Positions 54,610-63,116 of a DNA stretch of 64,000 nt are shown piece after piece; positions within the stretch are counted from its first letter, which is position 1; the number at the start of each line of letters is the position of its first letter. The position numbers and the translations under genes were made by a program. The DNA is taken from NCBI GenBank assembly GCA_019192545.1, contig JAHCMI010000018.1:61861-125860 (forward strand). Direction: 5' to 3'. The notes below the pieces were generated by a model. That model saw only the letters and a list, made by a program, of their open reading frames with translations, searched no databases and was not told where the DNA came from. This DNA comes from Rivularia sp. MS3. GTDB taxonomy: Bacteria; Cyanobacteriota; Cyanobacteriia; Cyanobacteriales; Nostocaceae.

Positions 54610-57342
54610 GTGGCGAAGTTTACCTCTTGGTTCAGACAAAGAGCAAATAGCTTGAGTAACGGATTCAAGAATAAGATGAGTTCGCAATCCGATAAGGTAG
54701 GTAAGGACTCAGAAAACATTACAAGAGAAATTAGAAAAGAGGCGCTCCCAAGTGAATTGGTGGGGGCTAAAAAGGATGGAGGTGATTCGCAAGATTCGCA
54801 GTTAATTACGAAGCAATTGTCGCCTCCTCCTCATTGGGTTCAAGTAGAGCGCGATTGTGAACCAACTGAGGAATCACCGCCTAAGAATTTAAAGGGAAAA
54901 GCCAAGTTATTTCTGGGTAATACCAAGCATTTCTTAGGTGAAGCGAAAAAGGTTTCTGATAAGGTTCTTGATAAACTTCCCGGTAAGGGCAAGCCGCTTT
55001 ATCGCCGCTATTGGTTTCTGACTACTTTGGGTGTCAGTGGCGGCATAATGGCTGTTAGTTATGGGGTATGGTCGATTGATAAAACTTTACCTTCAAAAGA
55101 CCAGCTTAGTGCTGCTTCTAGGGAAAACACTTTAACGATTAAAGCTGGTAACGGTGCAATTTTGTACCAGCAGGGGGAAGCAACAAGGGAAAAACTGAAG
55201 ATAAAACAGATTCCCGAAAAGTTGCAACAAGCTTTTATCGCTTCCGAAGATAGGAGATTTGCCGAACACGGTGGAATCGATCCTCAAGGTATTTTGCGGG
55301 CTGCTACAAGTAACTTGCGATCGCGCAATGTAGTAGAAGGTGGAAGTACGATAACGCAGCAGTTAGCGCGGATTCTGTTTTTGAATCGAAATAAAACGGT
55401 AAATCGCAAACTGCAAGAAATTCGTTTGGCTCAGAAACTTGAGGAAGAGTTAAGCAAAGACGAAATTTTAGAAAGGTATTTGAACCTAGTGTATTTAGGT
55501 TCTGGTGCTTATGGTGTAGCGGATGCGGCTTGGGTTTATTTTTCTAAGCCTGTGGGTGACTTAACTTTGAGTGAAATGGCGACGATTGCCGGTTTGGCTC
55601 CGGCTCCCAATATCTTCTCACCTGCGGAAAATCCAGAAGCTGCTAAGCGTCGGCGCAATTTAGTATTACAACGGATGCTAGAAGATGGATTTATTACAGC
55701 AGACGAGAAGCAAACGGCAGCATCTGAAGATTTAACCGTTAAAGCTAATTTACCTAAGAGGCATAATATACAAGCGCCGTACTTTATTTCTTATATCCAG
55801 AAAGAACTACCCAAATACGTAGAAAAAGATGTATTAGAAGCTGGGGGATTAGTAGTAGAAACTACTTTAAATCCCACTTGGCAGAAAAAAGCAGAACAAG
55901 CAGTAGACAAAACCTTGCGGAATCAAGGGCGCTGGCAGAGGTTTAAGCAAGCTGCAATGGTTTCTATAGATCCCCGCAATGGTGAAATCAAAGCGATGGT
56001 AGGCGGTAAGGACTTTGGTAAAAACAAGTTCAACCGCGTTACCCAAGCTCAAAGACAACCGGGTTCTACATTCAAAGGATTTGTTTACGCAGCAGCAGTA
56101 GCAGCCGGAAAAAGTCCGATGGATGGTTATTTGGATGCACCAATAGTAGTTGATGGTTACGAACCGAAAAACTACGACAAAGGTTTCCGGGGCTGGATAA
56201 ACATGAGAGATGCTCTCACCAGGTCAATTAATATTGTCGCGGTGAGAATATTAATGAAAGTAGGATACCAGCCAACCATCGATTTAGCTCAAAAGATGGG
56301 AATTGAATCCGAAATTAAACCAGTAATTTCTATGGCTCTCGGTTCTAATGAAGTAAATTTATTAGAATTAACCAGCGCTTACGGAACTTTTGCCAACAAA
56401 GGAATGCACGTAAAACCTCACGGTATTACTCGCGTTCTCAGTCGTAATGGTGAGGTAATTTGGTCTGCTGATTTTAAGGGCAAACGAGCATTAGATGCTG
56501 ATAGTTCTGCCATTACAACCTGGATGTTGAGAAACGTTGTGACATCTGGAACAGCTACCCGCGCTCAAATTGGTCGTCCGGCAGCAGGCAAAACTGGTAC
56601 CACCGATGAAGCAAGGGATTTATGGTTTGTTGGCTTCATCCCTCAGCTAGTAACCGGTGTATGGTTGGGTAACGACAACAACAAACCAACCAACGGCGAT
56701 AGTACAACTGCTGCTTATACTTGGCGACAGTTCATGAAAGAAGCAGTTAAAGGAATGCCTGTAGCGCAGTTTCCCAAACGACCGAAATTAAGCGGAAGAA
56801 AAGCCACTATTAAAGTAAAGCCAATCAAACCCAGAAGATTTATTACCAAAGCAATACCTAAAAAAGCCAGCGATTCCGACGACGATAACGAAACCACTAC
56901 TAATAGAAGTTCTTCACGGCGTAGTAGAAGTACGAGAAGAAGGAGAAGAAGTACTACTACAAATAGTTCATCGAGCAACAGCAATCGTAAAACTAGGAGA
57001 AGAAGAACTCGTCGTAGAAGAAGCACGACTTCTCAAACCCGACAAAAATCAACTACCAGAACCCGTCGTCGTCGGAGTAATGTAAATTCAAGTTCAACCC
57101 GGAGAAAATCAACTCCATCTCGCACTCAAAGACGGAGAAGAACTACTAAACCAACTTCTACTAGAAAAAATAGAAGACGCTCATCACCACCAGTAAGGAA
57201 AAAACGTTCGGCTCCAGTAAGGAGAAAACGCTCGGTAGCTCCGAAACCGAAGAAACGTTCGGCACCAGCACCAGCAAAGAAAAAGGCAGCACCAAGTTCT
57301 AGTGGTTCTTCTTGGCGCGATAGACTCAAGCCAGGGAGTTAA
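54610..57342 (+). CDS. Class A penicillin-binding protein with long Arg/Ser/Thr tail
   Basis: 910 aa from a GTG at 54610, preceded by GGAGGAG. A variable cytoplasmic N-terminus (1-135) and a membrane span (about 138-160) precede the GT51 transglycosylase (EDRRFAEHGGIDPQGILRA near 212; GGSTITQQLAR). The transpeptidase follows, with STFK (near 486), SIN (near 538) and KTGT (near 660). It both polymerises and cross-links peptidoglycan. After about residue 735 a tail of some 170 residues, with many RRRR and SS runs, has no fold I recognise and is strongly basic. Length without the tail is normal for PBP1A. The tail probably contacts anionic envelope or wall polymers; this is inference. Confidence 0.93.
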   Translation: MAKFTSWFRQRANSLSNGFKNKMSSQSDKVGKDSENITREIRKEALPSELVGAKKDGGDSQDSQLITKQLSPPPHWVQVERDCEPTEESPPKNLKGKAKLFLGNTKHFLGEAKKVSDKVLDKLPGKGKPLYRRYWFLTTLGVSGGIMAVSYGVWSIDKTLPSKDQLSAASRENTLTIKAGNGAILYQQGEATREKLKIKQIPEKLQQAFIASEDRRFAEHGGIDPQGILRAATSNLRSRNVVEGGSTITQQLARILFLNRNKTVNRKLQEIRLAQKLEEELSKDEILERYLNLVYLGSGAYGVADAAWVYFSKPVGDLTLSEMATIAGLAPAPNIFSPAENPEAAKRRRNLVLQRMLEDGFITADEKQTAASEDLTVKANLPKRHNIQAPYFISYIQKELPKYVEKDVLEAGGLVVETTLNPTWQKKAEQAVDKTLRNQGRWQRFKQAAMVSIDPRNGEIKAMVGGKDFGKNKFNRVTQAQRQPGSTFKGFVYAAAVAAGKSPMDGYLDAPIVVDGYEPKNYDKGFRGWINMRDALTRSINIVAVRILMKVGYQPTIDLAQKMGIESEIKPVISMALGSNEVNLLELTSAYGTFANKGMHVKPHGITRVLSRNGEVIWSADFKGKRALDADSSAITTWMLRNVVTSGTATRAQIGRPAAGKTGTTDEARDLWFVGFIPQLVTGVWLGNDNNKPTNGDSTTAAYTWRQFMKEAVKGMPVAQFPKRPKLSGRKATIKVKPIKPRRFITKAIPKKASDSDDDNETTTNRSSSRRSRSTRRRRRSTTTNSSSSNSNRKTRRRRTRRRRSTTSQTRQKSTTRTRRRRSNVNSSSTRRKSTPSRTQRRRRTTKPTSTRKNRRRSSPPVRKKRSAPVRRKRSVAPKPKKRSAPAPAKKKAAPSSSGSSWRDRLKPGS

Positions 57343-57343
57343 C

Positions 57344-57424
57344 AGTTAGCAGTTAACAGTGAGCAGTTAGGAGTTAGGAGTTAGGAGTTAGGATTAAGAA
57401 ACGTAGTGGGAGCGTCTCGCTCCC
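57344..57424. repeat. STRR and GGGAGCG hairpin after the PBP1A gene
   Basis: CAGTTAGCAGTTAACAGTGA and four GGAGTTA heptamers (57368-57393), then GGGAGCG-TCT-CGCTCCC (57408-57424), identical in stem to the terminator at 31251 but followed by TACTTGC and so weak as a terminator. Confidence 0.7.
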
Positions 57425-57557
57425 TACTTGCAATCAAGTCATGAATTTTTATTTCTTCCTTCTATTCTCCCTCTTCTGCCTCTCTTTCTCTTCCCAAAAT
57501 GGTACGCTGGTTTAATACATTCATAGGTAATGTTGCCTGTTTTAGGAGAAAAAATTT

Positions 57558-57758
57558 ATGTCTTTATTAATGCAAGCAGGGAATGAGGGTTTTCAATTTC
57601 CTTTAGCTTTTACGCTGGTTTACGTAGTTGGTTTTATTGCTGCTGTAAGTATTGGTTCGATTGCTTGGTACAATTCTAAGCGCCCTGCTGGTTGGGAAAG
57701 TAAAAAGCGTCCCGACATCGTACCCAAAGTTGAAAAAGAAGATAATCCTGGTGTTTAG
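57558..57758 (+). CDS. psb35: Photosystem II assembly protein Psb35-like
   Basis: 66 aa. The sequence GFQFPLAFTLVYVVGFIAAV (single membrane span, about 14-37) and SIAWYNSKRPAGWESKKRPD match my memory of Psb35 (Ssl2148 of Synechocystis), which is reported to stabilise the CP47 assembly module and bind high-light-inducible proteins. It is in the thylakoid membrane. TTTAGGAGAA lies about 10 bp before the ATG. It stands alone, with a clear terminator after it. No other PSII gene is in the window. Confidence 0.82.
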   Translation: MSLLMQAGNEGFQFPLAFTLVYVVGFIAAVSIGSIAWYNSKRPAGWESKKRPDIVPKVEKEDNPGV

Positions 57759-57805
57759 CTAGAAATCAATTTAAGTAAGTATTTGACTTAATTCAAAAAC
57801 AAAAA

Positions 57806-57840
57806 TAAGCCGGAGAGCTACCCCTCCGACTTAGTTTTAT
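57806..57840 (+). terminator. Rho-independent terminator of psb35
   Basis: TAAG-C-CGGAG (57806-57815) pairs with CTCCG-A-CTTA (57824-57833) with one mismatch, followed by GTTTTAT. Confidence 0.75.
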
Positions 57841-57929
57841 TGTGAAAAGAAAGTCTTTAAAAATCTTTTAGAGAAAAGGGAAGAAATTAAATTTCATTCA
57901 AAATCCCAAATATTAAATCCAAAATTATA

Positions 57930-58667
57930 TTATGCAGCAGTTTTTTGCTTGATTTTTTTAACTGCACGCTTACGACGTGTTGTGACTAATCCAACTCCTA
58001 CAATACCTAGACCTAGTATGCTAGCAGGTTCTGGAACCGAGGCGGTTGTAGTAGATGTAGTTTGTAAGCTGAATTTTCCGCCTTTAGCGAAAATAACATT
58101 CAGTGCGCCCGTTAATTCTTCTGCTCGTGAAGAGTCAATATCGATATCGCTACTAGTTGACTCCAAGAAAGCTGTCAACAGGGGAGTTAACTGATTTGAA
58201 AAAGCTCTAAATTCTTGTCCAGTAAATTCATAGGTAAAGTCATCTGGTGGAAAATCACCATCACCTACATAATTAGAATCTTCCCCTGCTAAAACGCTTG
58301 GTAAAACGTCTTGATATTTTTGCGGAATTAAAGCCTGATTAATCGCAAGAAATGGATCTGAATTTGTTTGGATATCATTTAAAGTTAATGTTCCCGTAGC
58401 AGCTAAAGATAGATTAAAATCTGTTAATTTATAACTAAATTTACCAGAATTTAATTCAGTTTTGGTAAAAGAAAAATCTCCATTTAAAACTAAAAAATTT
58501 TCAAGTTTAGGACGTGTACCTACTTGAAGAGAGTTCGCAGTAAGGCCGAATTCCGAGCGGTAAGTCATAGTTGCAGCTTCGGCTGAACTTGCCATTCCGG
58601 TAAAAGCAACGCTTGCAACAGCACTAGCTCCAAATAAAGCCGCTTTTTTATAGAGATTTGAAAACAT
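57930..58667 (-). CDS. PEP-CTERM sorting-domain protein, exported
   Basis: 245 aa. The N-terminus (KKAALFGASAVASVAFTGMA, cut near SSAEA) is a signal peptide. The C-terminus has SVPEPASILGLGIVGVGLVT followed by TRRKRAVKKIKQK, the PEP motif, span and basic end of PEP-CTERM proteins, which are recognised by exosortase and delivered to the outer surface. The middle has no known domain and is rich in Thr, Ser, Leu and Asn. No exosortase gene is in the window. Surface or matrix localisation fits the family, and the exopolysaccharide genes at 1-6 kb belong to the same kind of process. Confidence 0.88.
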   Translation of the reverse strand: MFSNLYKKAALFGASAVASVAFTGMASSAEAATMTYRSEFGLTANSLQVGTRPKLENFLVLNGDFSFTKTELNSGKFSYKLTDFNLSLAATGTLTLNDIQTNSDPFLAINQALIPQKYQDVLPSVLAGEDSNYVGDGDFPPDDFTYEFTGQEFRAFSNQLTPLLTAFLESTSSDIDIDSSRAEELTGALNVIFAKGGKFSLQTTSTTTASVPEPASILGLGIVGVGLVTTRRKRAVKKIKQKTAA

Positions 58668-59527
58668 ATTAATGATTCCTAAAAAATTTGATTTAACTGG
58701 TGATTTAACTTCATGCAGCCTAACACCGGTACTTCCGAAGTTTCCAGAGGAATCGTCAACTCTTCATCAAAATCATACTTGTATCTTTATAAAGAGTATT
58801 TACAATTATCAACTTTTATCAACTTTTAAGAACTTTTGCCAACAAATATAATCTTACTTTGGTTCTCTCTCCTTAACTTTAAGGGTGGGTTACATTAGGC
58901 GATGATATCAAACATATTTTTATTCATAAGCGATTAAGCAAACCTGATATAACACACCCTGCAAGAATTTTATTTTTTGAATCTTCTTTTTGTGAAGCTG
59001 ATAACCAAAAAGAAGCCGGAGGATTATTCCCCGACTGAAAAAATATTGATGAGAAGGTTTTTAGAGCAATTAAATATAGCGAATTTCAGTTGAGTCCACT
59101 ACATTTTTAACCTCACCCCGCCCTCCGGGCACCCCTCTCCTTACTAAGGAGAGGGGAAAGGGGTAGTTTCGTGTATTAAACCCAAATGAAAACCGCTATA
59201 AGTAGTAACTGTTGATGTTGAATTGAGATTTGTTTAATTTTGCATTCCCTGCATTTTTCTAATTGATTTACTAAATTGTTGGAAAATTGTTATTGGAAGT
59301 ATTTTGATTATTATTTGTTCTTTTTAACTTATGTTTTGGCTTTAATCTTGATTTTTTCCATTCTACCTTCTGCCCTCTACCCTCTGCTTTATTAAAACTA
59401 TTTAGATAGCCTCCCCTTGTACTGAAGAACCATCATTTTAGAGTAAATATAATGGTGCGTTACGGCATTATCAAATACCATCGTCTTTGAATAAAATTAT
59501 TTCGTGCCGTAACACACCTTACGATTT
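58668..59527. other. Intergenic region with two hairpin repeats
   Basis: 860 bp. It contains a dispersed hairpin (CCCCTCTCCTT/AAGGAGAGGGG, 59132-59156) and the GGTGCGTTACGGC hairpin (59454-59518), separate entry. No gene was seen. Confidence 0.5.
59454..59518. repeat. Dispersed GGTGCGTTACGG hairpin
   Basis: GGTGCGTTACGGC (59454-59466) mirrors GCCGTAACACACC (59506-59518) with one mismatch; 65 bp in all. It ends 9 bp past the stop of the TerB-like gene (minus strand) and may mark the end of that transcript. Confidence 0.7.
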
Positions 59528-59950
59528 TCAATTCTGCACTTCAACCCAACGACGATACATTTTTTGCACCTGTTTCAGAATGATATTTAATTTTCCTTGT
59601 TTTGATTCACTTTTGCTGGACAAGTTTTGTATTTTAGCTAATAATTTAGCTTCTTCAATGGCTACCTCACCATCACTGTAAATTAAACCACCAATTTCTT
59701 GAATCAAATTTTGACAATCCTCAACGCTCGGAGAAGTGCCTAAATATTCTTCAACCCATTGGTAACACTCCTCTGGTTTGATGGGAACTAATCCGTACAG
59801 CCAAGGTTTAATTTCTGGATCTGTGGCGATATCTTGTGATTGAGCTATCTGCTGAAGATATTCTCTTTCTTCCGGCTGGATTTTACCATCAATCCAGGCT
59901 GCTGCAATTAAGATTTTCAACAATTGTTTAATATCGGGGTTGCGTACCAT
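59528..59950 (-). CDS. TerB-like protein (second copy)
   Basis: 140 aa. The TerB helix pattern is clear: IKQLLKILIAAAWIDGKIQP with PEEREYLQQIAQ, and in the second half IQEIGGLIYSDGEVAIEEAK. The paired Asp/Glu turns (WIDGKIQPEE and YSDGEVAIEE) are the metal-binding type. Single-domain cyanobacterial TerB proteins have no set function. It lies 47 bp downstream of rsmB on the same strand, with a GGAGG before the ATG, so the two are probably co-transcribed. Confidence 0.8.
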   Translation of the reverse strand: MVRNPDIKQLLKILIAAAWIDGKIQPEEREYLQQIAQSQDIATDPEIKPWLYGLVPIKPEECYQWVEEYLGTSPSVEDCQNLIQEIGGLIYSDGEVAIEEAKLLAKIQNLSSKSESKQGKLNIILKQVQKMYRRWVEVQN

Positions 59951-59997
59951 CGTTTACACCTCCTTTCATAAATTTTCCTTAACGAAATCTTACAATT

Positions 59998-61419
59998 TTA
60001 ATTATGCTTTTTTCTCAAACGCACCATAAAAAAACCATCCATATTGTGTTTGTGAGGTAATACTTCGATCCAACCTGCGGAAGTTGCATATTCATAGATG
60101 GCTGAATCTGTTTCGGGAGGTTCGATTTCCCAATTAGGATTTGATTCTAAAAAGGATTTGATAACACCTTCGTTTTCATCTGGATGCAGCGTACAGGTAG
60201 AATACACTAAAGAGCCACTATCTTTTACAAAAGTTGAACTATGTAACAATAGTTCTCCTTGAAGTATAGAAAGTTCTCTTATATTATCTGGGTTTTGTCG
60301 CCAACGTGCATCAGCATGACGATGGAGAGTTCCCAAGCCGGAGCAAGGAACATCAAGTAATACTTTATCGGCTGATTTTTCAAATTGAGTCAAACTGCGA
60401 GTGTCACCCACACAAACTTCAATTGATTTTAAGTTGAGACGTTGAGTATTTTGTTGCAGCTTACGCAGACGCGACTCAGTGCGATCGCAAGCGTAAATTT
60501 TACCGGTATCAACCATTATTTCGGCAATGTGGGTTGTTTTGCCTCCCGGAGCAGCACAAGCATCAATAATTACTTCGTGAGGTTGAGGATCGAGTAAATA
60601 ACTCACTAGTTGAGCGCTGCTATCTTGTACACTCCAGCATCCTTGATTAAAACCGGGCAAATTTTTAATTGCACCAGGAGAACTTAGTAAACGTAAAGCT
60701 TGGGGTAAATTAGGAATTCGTTGAGATGAAATACCTTGATTTTTCAAAGCAGTTTCAACTTCCTCCACAGAAGAACAAAGTTGATTAACTCGCAAATCAA
60801 TATTCGGAGTTTGATTCATCCACTCACACAATTTCTCCGTCTCGGAAAAACCAAACTCTTCTAGCCATATATTTACAATCCAGTCGGGAAAACTATATAA
60901 AATACCCAATCTTTCTACAGGGCTTTCTGGTAATTTGATGGGAATTGTCGGAATAATAGAAGATTCTTCCCCCTCTTTCCTTTCTCCCCCTTCTAACTCT
61001 TGTTTTAGTCGAATATAGCTTCGTAACAAACCATTTACAAAACCAGAAAGACCAGAAAAACCGTTATCCTTAGCTAATTGAACGGTAGTATTTACAGCAG
61101 CACTATTAGGAATTCGTTCCTGAAATTGCAGTTGATATAAACCCAAATGTAAAATGCAGCGGAGCAGTAAAGGCTGCTGATGGGATTTTTTACGAGCTAA
61201 TTTATCGATAATGAAGTCAAGGGTTCGCTGTCTTCTAACGCTGCCATAAACCAACTCCGTCACCAAACGGCGTTCGTTATCGGCTAAATCAACTTTTCGC
61301 AGCACTCTATCTAAAGCTACGTCAGCATAAGCCCCTTTACGAACATCTTTTAGAGCCAATAACGCTTGTTGACGAGAGGATGGGGAATTGGGCATGGGGC
61401 ATGGGGGATGGTGAGACAA
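59998..61419 (-). CDS. rsmB: 16S rRNA (cytosine-967-C5)-methyltransferase
   Basis: 473 aa from the ATG at 61419; an ATG at 61395 (MPNSPSSRQQALLALKDVRK) gives the usual N-terminus and is as likely. An NusB-like RNA-binding domain (about 10-145) is followed by the methyltransferase with DACAAPGGKTTHIAE (SAM), VLLDVPCSGLGTLHRHADARW and YSTCTLHPDENEG, the two catalytic cysteines being in PCSG and STCT. It methylates C967 of 16S rRNA. A purine-rich coding stretch (LEGGERKEGEES, near 145) is a low-complexity insert at the domain border. The region at the start consists of ATGGGGC repeats. Confidence 0.93.
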   Translation of the reverse strand: MSHHPPCPMPNSPSSRQQALLALKDVRKGAYADVALDRVLRKVDLADNERRLVTELVYGSVRRQRTLDFIIDKLARKKSHQQPLLLRCILHLGLYQLQFQERIPNSAAVNTTVQLAKDNGFSGLSGFVNGLLRSYIRLKQELEGGERKEGEESSIIPTIPIKLPESPVERLGILYSFPDWIVNIWLEEFGFSETEKLCEWMNQTPNIDLRVNQLCSSVEEVETALKNQGISSQRIPNLPQALRLLSSPGAIKNLPGFNQGCWSVQDSSAQLVSYLLDPQPHEVIIDACAAPGGKTTHIAEIMVDTGKIYACDRTESRLRKLQQNTQRLNLKSIEVCVGDTRSLTQFEKSADKVLLDVPCSGLGTLHRHADARWRQNPDNIRELSILQGELLLHSSTFVKDSGSLVYSTCTLHPDENEGVIKSFLESNPNWEIEPPETDSAIYEYATSAGWIEVLPHKHNMDGFFMVRLRKKHN

Positions 61420-61470
61420 GGGGATAAGGAGAGTGGGGGATGGGGAGAGTGGGAGAGTAGGGAAGACTTT
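61384..61470. repeat. Purine-rich STRR over the rsmB start
   Basis: GGGCATGGGGCATGGGGGAT and AGGGGATAAGGAGAGTGGGG units run over the first codons of rsmB and on to 61465. They supply alternative ATG codons to rsmB (61419, 61395). Confidence 0.7.
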
Positions 61471-61646
61471 TACTGACTATTTACTATTCTCTACTCACAA
61501 CTCACGAATTATTTATTACCAATTTCCCATTCCCAATTTCCCAATACAAAAAATAATCCTCCTCACTTTACTTTACATGTGTGAGAAGGATTACAAAAAT
61601 CATTTATCAGTTTTCTTGTTATTCGTTAACTACTTGCTTTTCACTG

Positions 61647-63116
61647 TTAAGCATCAAAGCTATCAATTTCAAATTCGCAAGCTCTGGAAGCTTCTTCGGT
61701 AGTAAAAGGTTCAAAACTCATTAATGACAAGTGGGATGGTTCTTTAATCATCTCTTTAGCTAATAATAAACCAGCAATTGTCCAAGTTTGATATTTTCTG
61801 GATTGTTTACCAATTAATCTTCCTCGCTTACCGTCGTAATATTCTGGCCATTCATCTTCTTGCAGTCGTAACTGAGCAATATGCATAGCTCGCTCTGCAA
61901 TAGATATTTTATTGGTTTTAATAGCCGCAGCAGTCAACATCCACATTAAAACTGGCCAGTTTCCACCATTATGATAAGACCAAGGAATATTTTTTGGATC
62001 GCATCCAGTTATAAGCCTGTATTCTTCATTTTCTAAGGCGGGGAAAGTAATTTTCATCGGCATATCTCCGACTAAATCTTCCCATCTCTTTTCAATCAGA
62101 GTCATTATAGCTTCTGACTGTTCTTCGCTTGCCAAATCGCACATAACCGCCATTAAATTTCCTAAAGAAAAGAAACGAGTATCCAACTGCGATGGCCCAA
62201 CATTTCCAGCTAAATAACCACCTTTTTTCGGCAGCCATTTATCTAATTCGTAATAAGGAAGCGAATCTACATATATATTAAATTGATTAACAGCTTCTTT
62301 ACCGTATTCTTCACCTTTATAACGATAAATAGCATTAAGACGTTTAATATCTATCCAGTAATGTTTGCGAATATGAGCGCGTAAAATAGGCAAGCGATTA
62401 TCAATAGCAATCACCAAATCTTGATTGCCATGACAAATTAACATTTCTCTCGCCGCACGCAATGCTGCATAAAATAAAGATTGAATTTCTAAAGGATGTC
62501 CGTAAATACCCAAACGTCTATCAATCATGCAGGCTCCGTCGGGAACCAATAGAGTTGGATACATATCAAAACGAGTTGCCAAACAAAGTTCTAAAATTAA
62601 TCCAATACCTGTTTGAAATTCCGATTGATATATCAGTGAATAATCTTTTGTGGCGACTACATAAGCACGTAATATCAACAACCACCATAAACAAGAATCA
62701 ATTGGTGTGACTCTTGCTATAGCATGTTCGCCAAAATCAGCTTCTAAATATTCTTCTCCATTATTAGATACAACCTTAAAACTAGCTGGCATCAAACCTT
62801 GACCTGGCTTATAAGCATCCAACTGGTTATCTTTAGGCTGCAATTTTAGAGTTTCTTCTAAAAAATTACGGACTATATCTGTTTCTCCTTTGATTAGAAA
62901 AAGCAGAGCAGATGAAGCAAAATCTCTAACAAAACATTGGTCGTAATTTAGTGCATCTACGCTTCCGTCTAAAGCTGCAACCGTACCAATGGGACGACCT
63001 TTAAAGTAAATAATTGTTTTCTGAAGTTCTTCCCATGCTTCTTCTTCTACTCTTTGAATAGCTTTTGAGTCTTCTAATTGCATATCTAATTCAACTCCCT
63101 TTAATGTGCGATTCAT
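61647..63116 (-). CDS. invB: Alkaline/neutral invertase (GH100)
   Basis: 489 aa, the length of cyanobacterial neutral invertases. Typical GH100 stretches are visible: [20 protein letters not shown] with [31 protein letters not shown] with [54 protein letters not shown] and [14 protein letters not shown]. It hydrolyses sucrose to glucose and fructose in the cytoplasm, without attacking raffinose. Neither a signal peptide nor membrane segment is present. A second ATG at 63083 is an alternative start. With susA at 37.8 kb it gives two sucrose-degrading routes in one window. The invA/invB name is tentative. Confidence 0.92.
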   Translation of the reverse strand: MNRTLKGVELDMQLEDSKAIQRVEEEAWEELQKTIIYFKGRPIGTVAALDGSVDALNYDQCFVRDFASSALLFLIKGETDIVRNFLEETLKLQPKDNQLDAYKPGQGLMPASFKVVSNNGEEYLEADFGEHAIARVTPIDSCLWWLLILRAYVVATKDYSLIYQSEFQTGIGLILELCLATRFDMYPTLLVPDGACMIDRRLGIYGHPLEIQSLFYAALRAAREMLICHGNQDLVIAIDNRLPILRAHIRKHYWIDIKRLNAIYRYKGEEYGKEAVNQFNIYVDSLPYYELDKWLPKKGGYLAGNVGPSQLDTRFFSLGNLMAVMCDLASEEQSEAIMTLIEKRWEDLVGDMPMKITFPALENEEYRLITGCDPKNIPWSYHNGGNWPVLMWMLTAAAIKTNKISIAERAMHIAQLRLQEDEWPEYYDGKRGRLIGKQSRKYQTWTIAGLLLAKEMIKEPSHLSLMSFEPFTTEEASRACEFEIDSFDA

